A DNA stretch of 64,000 bases, taken from positions 1,831,001-1,895,000 of the forward strand of contig CAHIKZ030000025.1 of NCBI GenBank assembly GCA_903632075.3. Direction: 5' to 3'. The notes under the pieces were generated by a model. The model saw nothing but the letters and a program-made list of their open reading frames with translations, searched no databases and had not been told where the DNA came from. Position numbers and translations under genes: made by a program. Position 1 is the stretch's first letter; each line of letters opens with the position of its first letter. Positions 11,581 to 22,830 of this stretch are shown one piece after another. The DNA is from Acanthosepion pharaonis (lineage: Eukaryota > Mollusca > Cephalopoda > Sepiida > Sepiidae).

Positions 11581-11632
<52 letters not shown>
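11581..11632. repeat. (TA)n microsatellite
   Basis: Uninterrupted TA run directly after the foldback. Confidence 0.95.
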
Positions 11633-12184
11633 GAGTTCCACTTGAAGTCTGAAATGAACTTGAGTCCAATGACATTCTAAATATTGAGCCTCGTTGATAA
11701 CTCAACCGTCCATCATGAGTGGAGAAAAATAGTTAAACAGTGATGGTGAAAGAATACTAGCTTGGCTTTTGAAGTATTGAAAGTTATATGCCAATTTTGC
11801 TTACCAGTTATTTTGTTAGAGCTCGGACAGAGGAAAGGTCAGCTGCAAGGCTCGGGACATTTTGATTTTTAGAGGTCCGACCATAAAATGTGGAATTTGA
11901 AGAATTTTTTTTTTTTTCAACATTAGCGATATGCTTGTTTATGTATAAGCAATGTTGGCAATTTTCTTGTGTTGTCTTCTCGCCTGTAATATAGTATTAA
12001 TTATACCCATATGTGTCGACTGACTTATTTGTAGTCGTTTGACTTTATGCAAATTAGGGTAAGTTTATTTTGTATACCTCACTATACTTGCCTTACAAGC
12101 TATGGTTAACGAGTTCAATCATCAGTAAATACTAATTATTGTAGCCCCACCTGCTAACAAAACTAATTATATTGCTACCACATT
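11633..12184. other. No gene recognised
   Basis: AT-rich sequence with no supported feature. Confidence 0.5.
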
Positions 12185-12345
12185 TTGCCCGGAGCCCCTG
12201 ATATTTACATTGAGCTCCTTGATAAAATCGAAAGAAGAATCAGCAATATTATTGGTCCTGATCTGGCGGCTCGTAGGGTTGTCTCTCTGTGTCTTTTCTA
12301 TAAATACTTTCATGGTAATTGTTCGGGTGAGCTCTTTGCCATGGT
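12185..12345 (+). mobile_element. LINE-A, upstream half of an interrupted copy
   Basis: Plus-strand translation 'IYIELLDKIERRISNIIGPD' then 'LFYKYFHGNCSGELFAMV' is the LINE-A C-terminal region. It stops exactly at 'gccatggt', and the continuation ('PRL' and onward) resumes at 16177. The 5' part of the LINE is missing. Confidence 0.9.
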
Positions 12346-12720
12346 TTGTTTATGTGACCGGCCAAAAACCAACATGTAGGAAGTGGGAAGAGACTGGTCA
12401 CCTCTCTTCATCCTGTCAAGGAAAGAAGGCCCTGGAGTTCTGGCCCCGATCAACCAAAATCACTCTCTGATCAAGTCTGTTAAATCCGTCTCGCCTGTAA
12501 TGGACATGCCAGAGACTGGGACCGGTGCAGTTAAATCCCCTGTTGGGTCTCTTGTGAGGGCCCCCATTTTCCGAAAAGTCTTTGCCCGCCACTTGTACGG
12601 TTGTGGAGGAGGAAAAGAGGGAATGGCTGTTCGTTGGCAAGGCCGAAGGGAAGCGCTAGACAGCGGGACCTGAGTCCCCGGAATCCCCCCCAAAGGGAAA
12701 GGCAAGCAAAGCTCTACTTC
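12346..12720 (+). pseudogene. Tx1-like LINE ORF1 remnant with zinc knuckle
   Basis: Near 12365-12430 the translation 'PTCRKWEETGHLSSSCQGKK' has the spacing of a CCHC zinc knuckle (C-x2-C-x4-H-x4-C), with the second cysteine replaced by tryptophan. Such knuckles occur in ORF1 proteins of L1/Tx1-type LINEs and bind nucleic acid. A frameshift follows, and the remaining ORF1 is read in a neighbouring frame with 'VMDMPETGTGAVKSP'. Not functional as it stands. Confidence 0.7.
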
Positions 12721-13094
12721 CTCTGCCAGTTTTAAGGGCGACGCCCGGCCGCAATCCCAATGAAGGAACTTCAAAAAAGTTATGAGCTGTCGTTTGAAAA
12801 AAAGGAGCAACTAATTATGTTGAAACAGCAACTCAGCTAAGCACGAAAAGTAATCCTTGCTGCTGCAGGGGTAAAAGGCCTCATTCTCTGTCCAGTCTTC
12901 CCCAACATCCAGGAAAACATTTGCTCATCCACCTCCTCCCAAATCAGTGACATACCCACCTACAGAGTGAGATTTCCATGACCAGTTGCAACTAATGCCA
13001 CAACGGGAATTGACAACGGGGCTGTGGTTGGGAATATGTAGTGAAATGAATTAAATTTCAAAATTAGGTCGTTTGCTGCTGATTATATTTGTCG

Positions 13095-15420
13095 ACTCAA
13101 ACTAGTTAGAATAGCAGCACGAACGGCATGTGAAGAAAATGTTGATCGGGTGATTAAATCCCGTGATAGTGGGGAAGCAGCCTTATCTAGGGCAGAAATG
13201 GCCTCTTATCAAGAAGGATCAAGCTCTAGTAGTTAGGGCTAAGTTAAAAAGAATGTCTTCCGAGGCGACAAATATGGCCGCTGAATTGCTTGAAGAGGAA
13301 GTTCGAAATATGCCCCATGGACATGTCGCGTGCGTCACATTGCCGGATAAACGGACCGTGACTACAAACGGCAGCGTATGTGAGGCTTTTCGTGACTACT
13401 TTCAGAGTATGTTCACCAGAGAGCCCGGTCTGAGCACTACTCAGTTCGACGCCTATTCGTCTGACTTTCCCCGCCTCGTGACGGCTGAAGCGGGTAGGTG
13501 CGTGGGTCCCACTACAGAAATCTGAAAGCCCTGAAGTTGGTTGACCGGGACAAATCTCCAGGATTAGATGGTCTACCTTACGAAATGTACTTGAAGCAGT
13601 CGCTCGTCCTTGTTCCTTTGCTGGAACTGATTTACAACAACTGGATGAAGTAGGGGCCTATACATCAACGCTCCACCAGGTGTGTGATCAAGTTGCTACG
13701 CAAGGACAAGAACGGTGGGGATGAGATAGGTAGCGTTCGGCCTATTACGATGTTAAACAGGGAGTTAAAAGATTTTAGCCAAGATCTTAGCCAGCCGTTT
13801 GCGAATTGTCCTCTCTAGTCTGATTGGCTCCCGAACAGGACAACCTTCAGATGGTACGCTTGATCATCGAGCACGTTGACAATAAAGCTGCGCTGATCAA
13901 TTTAGATCAATCCAAGGCATTTGATAGGGTTAACCATCGATTTCTGGAGGCTGGCCTTTTGGCCACCGGTTTCAGTCCGTACTTTCACACCTGGATCCGA
14001 CTTTTGTATGCGTCTCCCGTTGCGCTGGTGAAAGTGAATGGGGTTCGATCGGAGCCTTTCGTATTGTCTCGCACCATTCTTCGTTTTGCTATACGTTCTT
14101 GTTCGTCTTTTTCTTACAAGGTAAAGACGAATCCGGTCCTACATGGAATTTCTCTACCTGGTGCTACTACCTAGGCCAGGTACTCCGTCTATGCTGACAA
14201 CGTTTCGGTTTTTGTTCTCAACAGAGGCGATTATTGACGAAGTCGGCAAAGAAATCAGAGGGTACGACACGCTGACAGAGGACAAGATCAACCGTGATAA
14301 TTCTGTTGGCTTACGGTTAGGTGCGTGGAAGGGAGTTTCTCTTCCTGAGCCTTTCCACTGAACAGACGGCGTCTGGTTTAGTCACGATCTCCTCTTGGAA
14401 ATAAATTGGTTGGAAGTGCGGAATAAGGCCGAAGTCGTAGTTCGTCTGTGGTCCCATAGGAATTTTGCTTTAAGGGGCTGGGCAGAAGTATATGCCTCGC
14501 AAATCTACCTGGTATGCCTAGCGTTGAGACTCGTTAACATACGCTTCGCGTGGCCTTTCTAGATCGAATGTGTCAGCAATCGAATGGCGAGGGCGAATTC
14601 TAGAAGGAAGACGCCCGTAAGAACTTCCCATCCCTGAGAAGTGTGCACTCGTACGAGGAGAAGTTCTCTCCCCCTCCTCCACCCCGTTTACCCCAAGGTG
14701 AGAGCTCCTTCTATCGTGGATGTCAGATTGCTTTCAAACACCTTGTACGAGCGACGAGTGGCCTCTCCGACGTCCAGGCGTTGTCCCGTATTACATGTTA
14801 GTTAGGGGTCCGTTCCTGGTGAACTGACAGACGAGCTCAGTCCTACAAAGCAGGAGGTTCGCTTAACGTAGCCTTGGGCGCACGGGTTGAAATGTCTCAA
14901 TAATGACGAGGCATCACTCACTTGGCTGGTGATTCGAAGAACCCTGTGGGTCGGCAAGACTATGTTCAGCGAGTTTGGGAAAATCTCCAAACTGCGTTCG
15001 CTGTGATAGGTCGGTGGAGACCCTGAATCACATCTTCTTTCATTACAAGATTGTAGTCAAGTTGGGCAGTTTTATTGAAGATATCACGGTTCGCATGCTG
15101 CGCGGAAAGTTTTTGTCCTCGAAGCCAGTTCTGTCTGTAGCAAAGTGGTACCGTCGTTGACGAGGGTTGGACACAATGTGTTCTTTTGCTTGCTAGGCGT
15201 TACGAGAGTCGTGATATGAAGGACACGTCAGAAAGAATTCTATGGGGACGAGAAGTCCACATCTTCTCAATTGATCTTTTTCTTTAACCATCAGCTTAAA
15301 GTCAAGATTAGGACGGAAAGACAGTGGCTCTCTTCATCCGAATTTGGCAAAAGGTGGGTGAGTGTTGCGCGTCTGTTTCGATTAAGAAGGGATGATTTAA
15401 AGTGGCAATTTGATGCCGGT
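13095..15420 (+). pseudogene. Tx1-like LINE ORF2 remnant, reverse transcriptase
   Basis: In order on the plus strand: pre-RT linker 'LKRMSSEATNMAAELLEEEV' with 'FRDYFQSMFTREPGL' (13230-13430), RT motif 'KSPGLDGLPYEMYLK' (about 13550), 'RPITMLN' (13740), palm motif A 'DQSKAFDRVNH' (13905), 'FHTWIRLLYASPVALVKVNG' (13985), catalytic box 'YSVYADN' (about 14180, second aspartate replaced by asparagine), 'DKINRDNSVGLRLGAWKG' (14280), and a C-terminal cysteine/histidine cluster 'NCVRCDRSVETLNHIFFH' (14985). At least six frame changes are needed. The motif set fits the L1/Tx1 clade rather than CR1. Dead copy. Confidence 0.8.
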
Positions 15421-16176
15421 TAGGCATAAGGGAATTGTTCTAGCTGGATTGAACATTGGCAACCCCACCCAAAATTAAATTACATTAGGGTTGTTTTTGT
15501 GTTTATTTTCTTCCTTTAAAGTTAACTTAGCTAGGGGATGTATGCTTATTGGCCCCTTTTATTTCTGCCCACACTTTCTTTAGTTTAATTCCCTCTCCTC
15601 TATCCTATTAGGTGACCAGAAATGTCAGTTCTCTGAAGGATGCTGGACGCTTTTCGTATTTCGAGTGTTTTTTCGTATTTGTTGATGTGTTTGGTTGAGT
15701 GCATATTTGAGTGTGTGTTTAGGCGAATGATTGTTTAAATAACTTAGTCCCGCATTAATTTCATCCAGTTAACTCAAGTTTCTGCCAAATTTAGGGACTG
15801 GGGGGGGTATTACTAACAGTATTTTGTATAGTTTCTTGTAAATAGCCTTTTCACATATTGTAAATACACATTGGGGATTTAGATTTTTAAAATAGTTCTT
15901 TTATTCTCCCACCACCACCATAGATAAAAAAAAATTTACACATAGGGACTAGTTAGTACTTTGTGGAGATTCTGAAGTATTATTGAGGATGTACTAAGAA
16001 TGATAAGTAAGGATGTTTTGTTTTGGTGTAAGGAATATTGTCGTATGTTTGGGTCAGTGATAGTGGCTAGCTAAGTTTAATTATAGGACAAAAGAAAACC
16101 AGGCTCTTCCCATCACTTTTTTTGGCCTTGTGTCGCATTTTTGTATATTTTTACAAAATAAATATCTCTCTTCGTT

Positions 16177-16490
16177 ATGGTACCTAGACTTTTTTAATTT
16201 AAGCGCAGTACTAAATTGGCATCGAGATTTCATTAATTTACAATTGAGCGGGCTAAATGTAACTGTAAATAACAGTTTATTACTAACAGTTTATTTTCTC
16301 GCACTTCCCGCTTGTGGGACTCCATTCCGGCTCCATGCTTTCCAGCCAACTTTAATCTTCACAAATTTAAGTATAATGTTAATCGCTATCTACTCCCCGC
16401 TCATTATTAATGTTTTTGTTTCTAATTCTTCCACAGTCTGTATCCCCATGTGTCTTAGTGGCTTTACTGCCTTGCATAGAATGATAACGA
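16177..16490 (+). mobile_element. LINE-A, downstream half of the interrupted copy with 3' UTR
   Basis: Resumes with 'atggtacctagac', the LINE-A ORF C-terminus ('SRTSRLWDSIPAPCFPANFN' region with stops), then the 3' UTR 'gtgtcttagtggctttactg' and a decayed end. It forms one LINE-A copy with 12185-12345. Confidence 0.9.
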
Positions 16491-17041
16491 TTTATATATG
16501 CGTATTCTATCCATCAAAGGTGTAACATTTCTTTTGTCTAATACCCTGAAATGAATACATCTGCATATTCTTTCAGTTGTCTTGACCTCTCGTGTTTTTC
16601 AATGTCTACCTTTTTCTTTATTCCGCTGCAGTCGATGATCACCCCTTTTCCCTCCATACATGATTTCAATGTCTCTCAGAATCAGGACACATGTTCACTC
16701 TGAAAATCTCCTTAGTGTTACGTGTAACGAAATTTTCCCAGTTATGTCCACTGTTTTCGACACATTTCCTGTCCCTCTCTGATGTATGAATCACCATGTA
16801 CGGTAACCAGCGAATAAAGATGTATTGCTGTTCTCTATACTGCCTGTCCTAATTCTTTGTTTTCACGGGACCGAAAACTAAACACGGTGATATCTTTCTA
16901 TTGAACCACGCCTCTACACTCGTTTTATTTATCTGCAGGCCATCACCTCTATTGTAGGCTACAATTTCTTTCCGTTTCCCTTTCAATCAGTTTGAAATAG
17001 CTGGCTTGTTTCAAAAGGAAAACGTCTCCTATGCATATATT

Positions 17042-17050
<9 letters not shown>
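16491..17050. other. No gene recognised
   Basis: Moderately G+C-rich stretch. 16790-16880 contains 'aataaag' followed by pyrimidine-rich text, which could be the end of an LTR, but there is no partner and I do not call it. Confidence 0.4.

Positions 17051-17095
<45 letters not shown>
17051..17095. repeat. (TA)n microsatellite
   Basis: TA run abutting the LINE-A tail copy that follows. Confidence 0.95.
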
Positions 17096-17097
<2 letters not shown>

Positions 17098-17255
17098 CAC
17101 GCTAAGAGAGGCGATAATGCCACTAAAATGCAAAAGGGTTACATGAGGTGAAACAAAATGAGAAGACATTAGGAGAAGGAACTGGAAACTCAGACCTAAA
17201 CAGGAAACAAAAGATAACCCTCTACTCGTGTTCAAAAGATGGAGAAGGAAAAGAG
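17096..17255 (-). mobile_element. LINE-A 3'-UTR fragment
   Basis: Minus-strand sequence matches the LINE-A-related 3' UTR also seen at 28660-28850 and 36630-36822 ('gcataatgccacta'-like tail, 'tttcctgtttaggtctgagt' region). Only the UTR is present, so it is either a short truncated insertion or a non-autonomous derivative. Confidence 0.75.
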
Positions 17256-17257
17256 TA

Positions 17258-17301
<44 letters not shown>

Positions 17302-17340
17302 CATACATATATATATACACACACATAGATATATATACAT

Positions 17341-17391
<51 letters not shown>

Positions 17392-17412
17392 TATATGCGC
17401 GTGTGTGTAAGT
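17256..17412. repeat. (TA)n/(CA)n/(TG)n simple-repeat cluster
   Basis: Alternating purine-pyrimidine tracts. The frames through it give only IY-type dipeptide repeats. Confidence 0.95.
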
Positions 17413-17500
17413 GTGTTTAAAATAAGATAATGAATATTGAATACCAACAATTTTTTAAGAAATTTGACAAATGGAAAACTTTTCATTAGAAATATATATA

Positions 17501-17535
17501 ATTACGCGTTTCGCCTTTGTAGGCTTCATCCAAAA
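17501..17535 (-). ncRNA. Decayed hammerhead-ribozyme-like motif
   Basis: Minus strand reads 'GGATGAAGCCTACAAAGGCG' then 'AAACGCGTAA'. It has the layout GATGA - short GCC/GGC hairpin - GAAA - CGCGTA, i.e. the right half of a minimal hammerhead with a very short stem III. The essential CU of CUGANGA is replaced by TG, so it is not expected to cleave. It is similar to hammerheads reported in Penelope-like elements and retrozymes; the assignment is inference. Confidence 0.4.
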
Positions 17536-18147
17536 ACGAAAGAAATAAATGTGTGTATATGTATCTGTGCGTATGTTAAATAATGAATATATTATAGTGA
17601 AAAGTGAAAACGATAATCAGCTACCACGAAAAAGAGTTCGTGTTTTGTGTGCGATCTGCCGAAGAAAAATTACCAAAAAAGTAGTTACCAAAAAATCTAC
17701 TTTAAGGACCAGAACCTATGCTAATATTCTTCCCTCCCCTGAATGGCGTGACCAATCAGAAAGATCTCCCGGTTAACAAAAGCCATTCTTTCTTGCTTAT
17801 GGAGATTTGGATTTTATGAGCTTGGTGCACGAACACGTGTTTTTGCTGGTGAGAAGTGACAGTTGGATTTGTGACCCCATTTTGTCGTTTCTACGTTGCT
17901 TGTTGGACTGTTATGACGGACTATTGTTTGAACTGTGATTTGGCTACATGTGTTGCGGTCGAGAGACAAAAGAAATCTATTGCAGATTTTTGTTGCTACT
18001 ATAAGTTGACTGTCTTCTTTTCTTTACAGCCACATAACTATTACTGTAGTGTAGATTTATTCTAGGTTTTCCAGATTCTTGATCCTGCTCACATGTTGCA
18101 GAAACAAAATAAAATAAGAATGCAAAAATAACTATAGAAGGAGAAGC
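17536..18147. other. No gene recognised; possible retroelement leader
   Basis: Moderate G+C. It lies directly upstream of the gypsy RNase H fragment, but no LTR pair or polyprotein is visible. Confidence 0.4.
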
Positions 18148-18584
18148 ATTAACACATTTCACCAAACTCTCCTGTATCAGTGATGATAACTCAACACTCA
18201 CATTGATCACCGAAGCTTCGGCGAATTCATTTGAATCAGTTCTACATCAGAAGCAAATTATCTCAAAAAATAATTTCCTTTTTCTCTATAAAACTGTACA
18301 GCGCACAACAATACAGTAACTTCTCGCAATTTCCTTATGAATAAGGCATTTCTGTCATCTGCTCTAGGTGCGAAATGTTAGTTTTCACGGATCACAAACC
18401 TCTTTCTTATGCCTTGCACGTGAATGCAGACAAATATACACCCAGAGATAACCGACAACTGGATTATATATCCACATTTACTTCGGATATTAGTTACATT
18501 GAAGGTTCAGACAATATCGTGGCAGATACACTCTCGCGCCCTACAAGACAATCTCAAGATTCTGAAACTCTTACCTTCCATTGA
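18148..18584 (+). pseudogene. Ty3/gypsy RT-RNase H fragment
   Basis: Plus-strand translation gives 'LTLITEASANSF' (start of RNase H, normally with a catalytic Asp here replaced by Glu), then 'VFTDHKPLSYAL', 'NRQLDYISTFTSDISYIEGS' and 'NIVADTLSRPTRQ'. The order is the standard RNase H of a Ty3/gypsy Pol. Stops interrupt the first half. Protease, integrase and LTRs are absent nearby. A relic of an LTR retrotransposon. Confidence 0.85.
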
Positions 18585-18589
18585 AATGT

Positions 18590-19420
18590 TTCGTTTTGTA
18601 CCAGACTCTGGATTTCTGTGGTGAAGTCTGGCTATATATATTTTTTTTTTTTTCCAGCTGAAACATTTTTTTTTCCGTTGGTGGTGATGTGTCTGTTGTT
18701 GAGTATGATGTTGCGTATACTCTTTTGTCATGTATTTTGTCTGCTATCTCTGATACTATCTCTAACTCCAATTCTTCTGGGTTTGATGCCAGTAACTGTG
18801 CTGTGTATGGTTGTAGTTTGCCCGTCCACAGTTTTTCGACACTGTGTCAGACATGATATTGTCTTCTAGTAATGCACGCATTTTCCTTAGTAGTTGTGAA
18901 GGCTTCACGTGTCCGAGGTTCAAATTATTTAATAAATCGTGTCACCTTCTCTCATCCAATTTTCCGAATTGTCTAATTATCGCATTTTTCAGAGTATCGT
19001 AAGGTTTTTTTGTCTGTTATGTAGTCAAGTAGATCAATTACTTCTGTTGCGACATCTACCGGGAGTTTTTTTTTTTTTTACTACGTAGGCATATCGCCCG
19101 CCTTGCGATATGGTTTTTCTTTTTCTTTTTTTATCACGCTAAAAATTGCATTTAATTGCGAAAACCAGGTTTGCACATTCGTTGGATTGTAGACAGGTAA
19201 GTTTACCGTTATTACGACTTCTCTAGGTTAAGTGCCTCGGTGTTGTGGTTATTTTTTTTAAATGTGTTGGTTTCAGTTGAAATATTTCTAGGAAGTAATG
19301 TTCTAGGAACGTCGGCGGGTCACAATTTTGTTGTTTGTAAATTACTGGACTTGTATGTTCACATTGGAAAATATTTTATGACGTTGGGTCAGCAATAATT
19401 TTTCGATTGTTCTTCGTCGA
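18590..19420 (-). pseudogene. Ty3/gypsy-type Gag fragment
   Basis: Read leftward from 19420, the minus strand gives 'VQTWFSQLNAIFSV' (about 19150), 'VATEVIDLLD', 'KPYDTLKNAIIRQFGKLDER', 'LLNNLNLGHVKPSQLLRKMR' (about 18900), and at the left end 'IVSEIADKIHD'. This is the capsid-like Gag region typical of invertebrate Ty3/gypsy elements. It is broken by several stops and by T-rich insertions at 19065 and 18640. It converges on the RNase H fragment, so the two do not form one intact element in place. Confidence 0.75.
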
Positions 19421-19999
19421 GGGTTACCAGTTTCCTGGGGTCATATCCTATAACAGTCGTAGTGAATTATTTTCTCCTTTAATCAGAGTAGCATTTTTAT
19501 TTCAAAATTGTGGTCAATCTCGTTACAGTCGGCAACCAACGTATTTGATGTATTGTTTTATAAAATGTGCCTTTTGTGTTCATATATCTTATTTAGATTC
19601 CCTGTAGTTTCTCCTATTTCTTTTTGTTACAATTATTACAGGCGATCGATTTCTACTTACTCGCGTGAACAGCTCTGTTGTTTGAAAAAATGTTTGCCGC
19701 AAACAGCTCTTTTGTTTGAATAGTGAAATCAAAACTCACACAGTTCTCCAGTTAAGAAAAATAATCTCTCATACAGTGATCTACTATTATGAAAAAAGAT
19801 ATCTACACACCCCAGGTACCTGCTAGCAAGCCTTTCTCTTTGTTCTGTACATCTCCTGCCACACATTCCTCGTCATGACTTGTGCGGAAACTACTGTCCC
19901 TGGTATTTCAGCTGGCCTCTCGGGCCTCCACATAAAAGTTCCTGTAACGTTTGGTGTTGTGCACAAAAAAAGGTGGTGTCATTGAAGTTTTTTCATAAA
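19421..19999. other. No gene recognised; possible gypsy 5' leader
   Basis: Sequence continues from the gag fragment on the same strand. It could be its 5' UTR or LTR, but I see no terminal repeats. From 19660 'cagctctgttgtttgaa' and 'cagctcttttgtttgaa' form a short direct repeat. Confidence 0.4.
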
Positions 20000-21530
20000 C
20001 GATGGGCGAACTATCTCCTCTTGTCGAAAATAAAGCGAAGGCCCAGATAAATTCAAATGGCCATGACGGAAAACAGCCTGGGTGATGAAGCCATGAGAAT
20101 TAACCACTTTCCCCTTAGAAGTAAGTTCCTGTTGAGTGATAGGCATATAACTCCCTACATGGTTTCTGCTATCATGTATACACTACATCCCCACAAAGCA
20201 CCTGATAACATCCCTGAAATGAACGGTGCTCCTGAACTTTCTTCTGCTATTTGGCAAAGTACAACTATATAAACCCTGATTGACTCAGAATTAGTCAAGC
20301 TCCTCACATTACATGGTTTTTTTCCAAATAAGCAATATGGTTTAGGCTTCTCTAGGTCAACTGCTGATGTATTAACAATTATTGCCGAAAAAGTCTATCA
20401 AGTTAAGTTTTTTTCTTTTTTTTAACAGGGACCATAAATTAGTTATGAGAAATTTTAGCATCTTTTTTGTGGTGAAAAACATTGATTTGGAAATTCTTCC
20501 AAAAATCAAATCATTGTTGGATTTTAATGAAACTTTCAGGACTTATTCGCAAGTGAATTATTTTAGAAATGTTTTTTTTAGAAAATCTTGGTAAAAATAT
20601 ATATATATATATATATATATTTTACATTTGTTACTCCACACTTATTTAATTTTATGAAATTTCGAGAAATTCTTTTTTTGTACCGCTTGATGTCTATATC
20701 AGTTATAAGAACGGTGAAGCTCGGACTTTTGCTTTAGACACATCTCGAAAGCATTTGACAAGATTTGGCATACCGATCTTCTTCACAAGTTGAATGGTTA
20801 TGGTATTTCCGGGCGAATTTTTTTAACTGATTCAGTCTTTCTTATCAAATCGTGAAATGAGTTGTCTTGAACAACCACTCATTTAGATCGTTCTGCATCA
20901 ATGTAGGTGTACACAGGACCCTATCCTTTGACCTACATTGTTCCTAATTTTCATAAATGACCTTCCCGGTGGCATCAGTTCTCAACTCTGTATCTATGCT
21001 GATGCTACAACTATTTACACCTGTCTAATGTAAGTCTGATCAGATCGATAGTCAAATTAGCAGCTGATCTAAAAAATGACCTACAGTCTTCTGTTAAAAC
21101 TGGAACAATGAATAGCATGTTGATTTTAACGCCTCCAAAACGAAACTGCTCTCTATCAATCATATGAATGTACTCTTTCTGCCTTCCATCAATATGGCTG
21201 ATGCTAACTTCCAGGACTTCCATTGCACTTTCTCGGATTAATATTTTCCGCTGACATCAAGTGGAAAGATTATATTGAATCAGTCGCTAGGTCTTCTGCT
21301 AGGAAAGTTGGTTCACTGTGTCGTGCTAGACAATCTTTATCTCCAGAATCTATCTTACATATTTATAAGTCTACTATTCGTCTATGCTTTGAACATTGCT
21401 GCTATATCTGGTTTGGTTCTCCTGCTATATATTTAGAGATTCTTAGTAAAATCTAAAAAAAAAAAACTACAATGTTACTGATACTGACCTGGCATCTCGG
21501 TTTCAGTCACTTTCCCACAACGTAATGTAG
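20000..21530 (+). mobile_element. LINE-A reverse transcriptase, interrupted copy
   Basis: Plus-strand motifs in order: 'ITPYMVSAIMYTLHPHKAPD' (20140, RT fingers), 'KQYGFRFSRSTADVLTIIAE'-like (20330), then an inserted repeat (about 20404-20710), 'SRKAFDKIWH' (palm motif A, 20740), 'LCIYADATTIYTCL' (20995, YADD box with the second Asp lost), 'NASKTKLLSINH' (21130), 'FSADIKWKDYIESVARSS' (21245), 'ILHIYKSTI', 'IYLEILSKI' (21430). It ends soon after with an A-rich run and 'LASRFQSLSH'. Most of the RT is present but has lost a catalytic residue and carries stops. Confidence 0.85.
20404..20710 (+). repeat. 0.3-kb interspersed repeat R300, copy 1 (inside LINE-A)
   Basis: It begins near 'aacagggaccataaattagt' and ends near 'gatgtctatatcagttataa'. 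It is highly similar to 21935-22240 and, more weakly, to 28230-28350. It breaks the LINE-A RT between motif 'AEKVYQ' and the palm, so it inserted after the LINE. It contains a (TA)n in its middle. No coding sequence or promoter boxes are visible. Confidence 0.85.
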
Positions 21531-21895
21531 CTTCTCTGTGCAGATAGATAGATAACCGTAGGTGCCCCAACAGAAAGGCGATATCTAAAGTTTAAAATGA
21601 ATTTTTAAAAATCGAATATCTTTCTTGATGATTTTATTTTAGTTTTAATTTCAAACAAATAGATTAAATTTAATATTTCCAATAAGCAAAATACTTTGCT
21701 ATATTTCAAAACTAATCTAAATTGACTGGAAGGGATCTTCGTTTTGAAATTAATAACATCGTTGATTTTAACATTAACATACCGTGATGAAAAAATGCTC
21801 CAAACTTAATATGAACAAAGTTATCGTCAAAATCTTTACGTTATTAAAAAGAAATACTTAAGAATTTTTGATTATTAAATATTTTTATAATTTTA
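21531..21895. other. No gene recognised
   Basis: AT-rich sequence between LINE-A and the second R300 copy. Confidence 0.5.
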
Positions 21896-22240
21896 AAAGA
21901 ATTGGAAACTTTGGTTAAAAATCTTCTTTTTTTTTTTTTTCTTTTCTGTTAATAGAGACCATAAATTAGTTATGAGAAATTTTAGCATTTTTTTTGTTTT
22001 CTGGTGAAAAGCATTGATTTGGAAATTCTTCCAAAAATCAAATCATTGTTGGATTTTAATGAAACTTTCAGGACTTATTCGCAAATGAATTAAATTATTT
22101 TAGAAATATCTTTTGTTTAGAAAATCTTGGTAAAATATATATATATTTTTTTACATTTGTTACTACTTATTTAACTTTATGAAATTTCGAGAAATTCTTT
22201 TTTGTACCGCTTGATGCCTATATCAATTATAAGGTCAAGT
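21896..22240 (+). repeat. R300 interspersed repeat, copy 2
   Basis: Near-identical to 20404-20710 from 'gaccataaattagttatgag' to 'gatgcctatatcaattataa'. It extends upstream through a T-rich run to 'attggaaactttggttaaaa', a phrase shared with the third copy at 28165. Confidence 0.85.
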
Positions 22241-22830
22241 CCTAGGAGAATTTTAATCATTTTTGATCAAGCAGGACCCCACCCCCCCACAATTACAGAA
22301 AATCTGTTTTGACTCGTAAAATAAAAACGCAATAAAACTAAGACATTATTTAATTAGAAATGCTTTTAATTGTTTTTATGAATAAAATATATTGTGAACA
22401 CTATTGTCTTCAGAAAAAAACATTTCGATGAATAATGAATTTTTACAAAAATTGTTTTCATTTTTTAAAAGTTTTAATTATAATAGTTTATAAATTTTTT
22501 TCATCTTTTAAAATTCTGTATTTGTAGCGGTCAAATAATATTTTTATTAAATAAAACTATATTTACTAATCATGAATGGAAAAGCTTACTACAATTCAAA
22601 GCCCCTCTCCCTACCTATTTTAAAAATAATTTTTGTGTATATATAAACGTGCTGATTTGTGTAAATACGGACGTCCATACACGGCATTATCATAAGAGTG
22701 TTAAAAAGTAAAATTAATATTTATTGATAATTTTCTAATATTTTCTCAACAAGCGTAAGTTTATAAAGTCTGAGTACCTAAAATTCAAATAAGATAATTA
22801 AAATGCATTATTTTTGTGTTTTAGTTTTAG
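22241..22830. other. No gene recognised
   Basis: Very AT-rich. The segment near 22640-22690 ('tatatataaacgtgctgatt') is the only locally mixed sequence. Confidence 0.5.

Larger units (their letters stand above)
12346..16176 (+). mobile_element. Tx1-like (L1-type) LINE inserted in LINE-A with ATGGT duplication
   Basis: A 3.8-kb element lies between two copies of 'atggt' (12341-12345 and 16177-16181). LINE-A reads through this point undisturbed in other copies (for example near 25850). It carries an ORF1 remnant with a zinc knuckle and an ORF2 remnant with RT motifs, both on the plus strand. The 3' end is an untranslated region of about 0.75 kb ending 'aaataaatatctctcttcgtt' without a long poly(A). 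The endonuclease region expected before the RT is largely absent (about 12840-13095), so this copy is internally deleted. Base composition is higher in G+C than the surroundings, consistent with a younger arrival. Confidence 0.85.

Noticed and set aside
17047..17486. Open frames of 84-99 codons
   Set aside because: Simple-repeat translation joined to reversed LINE-A 3' UTR.
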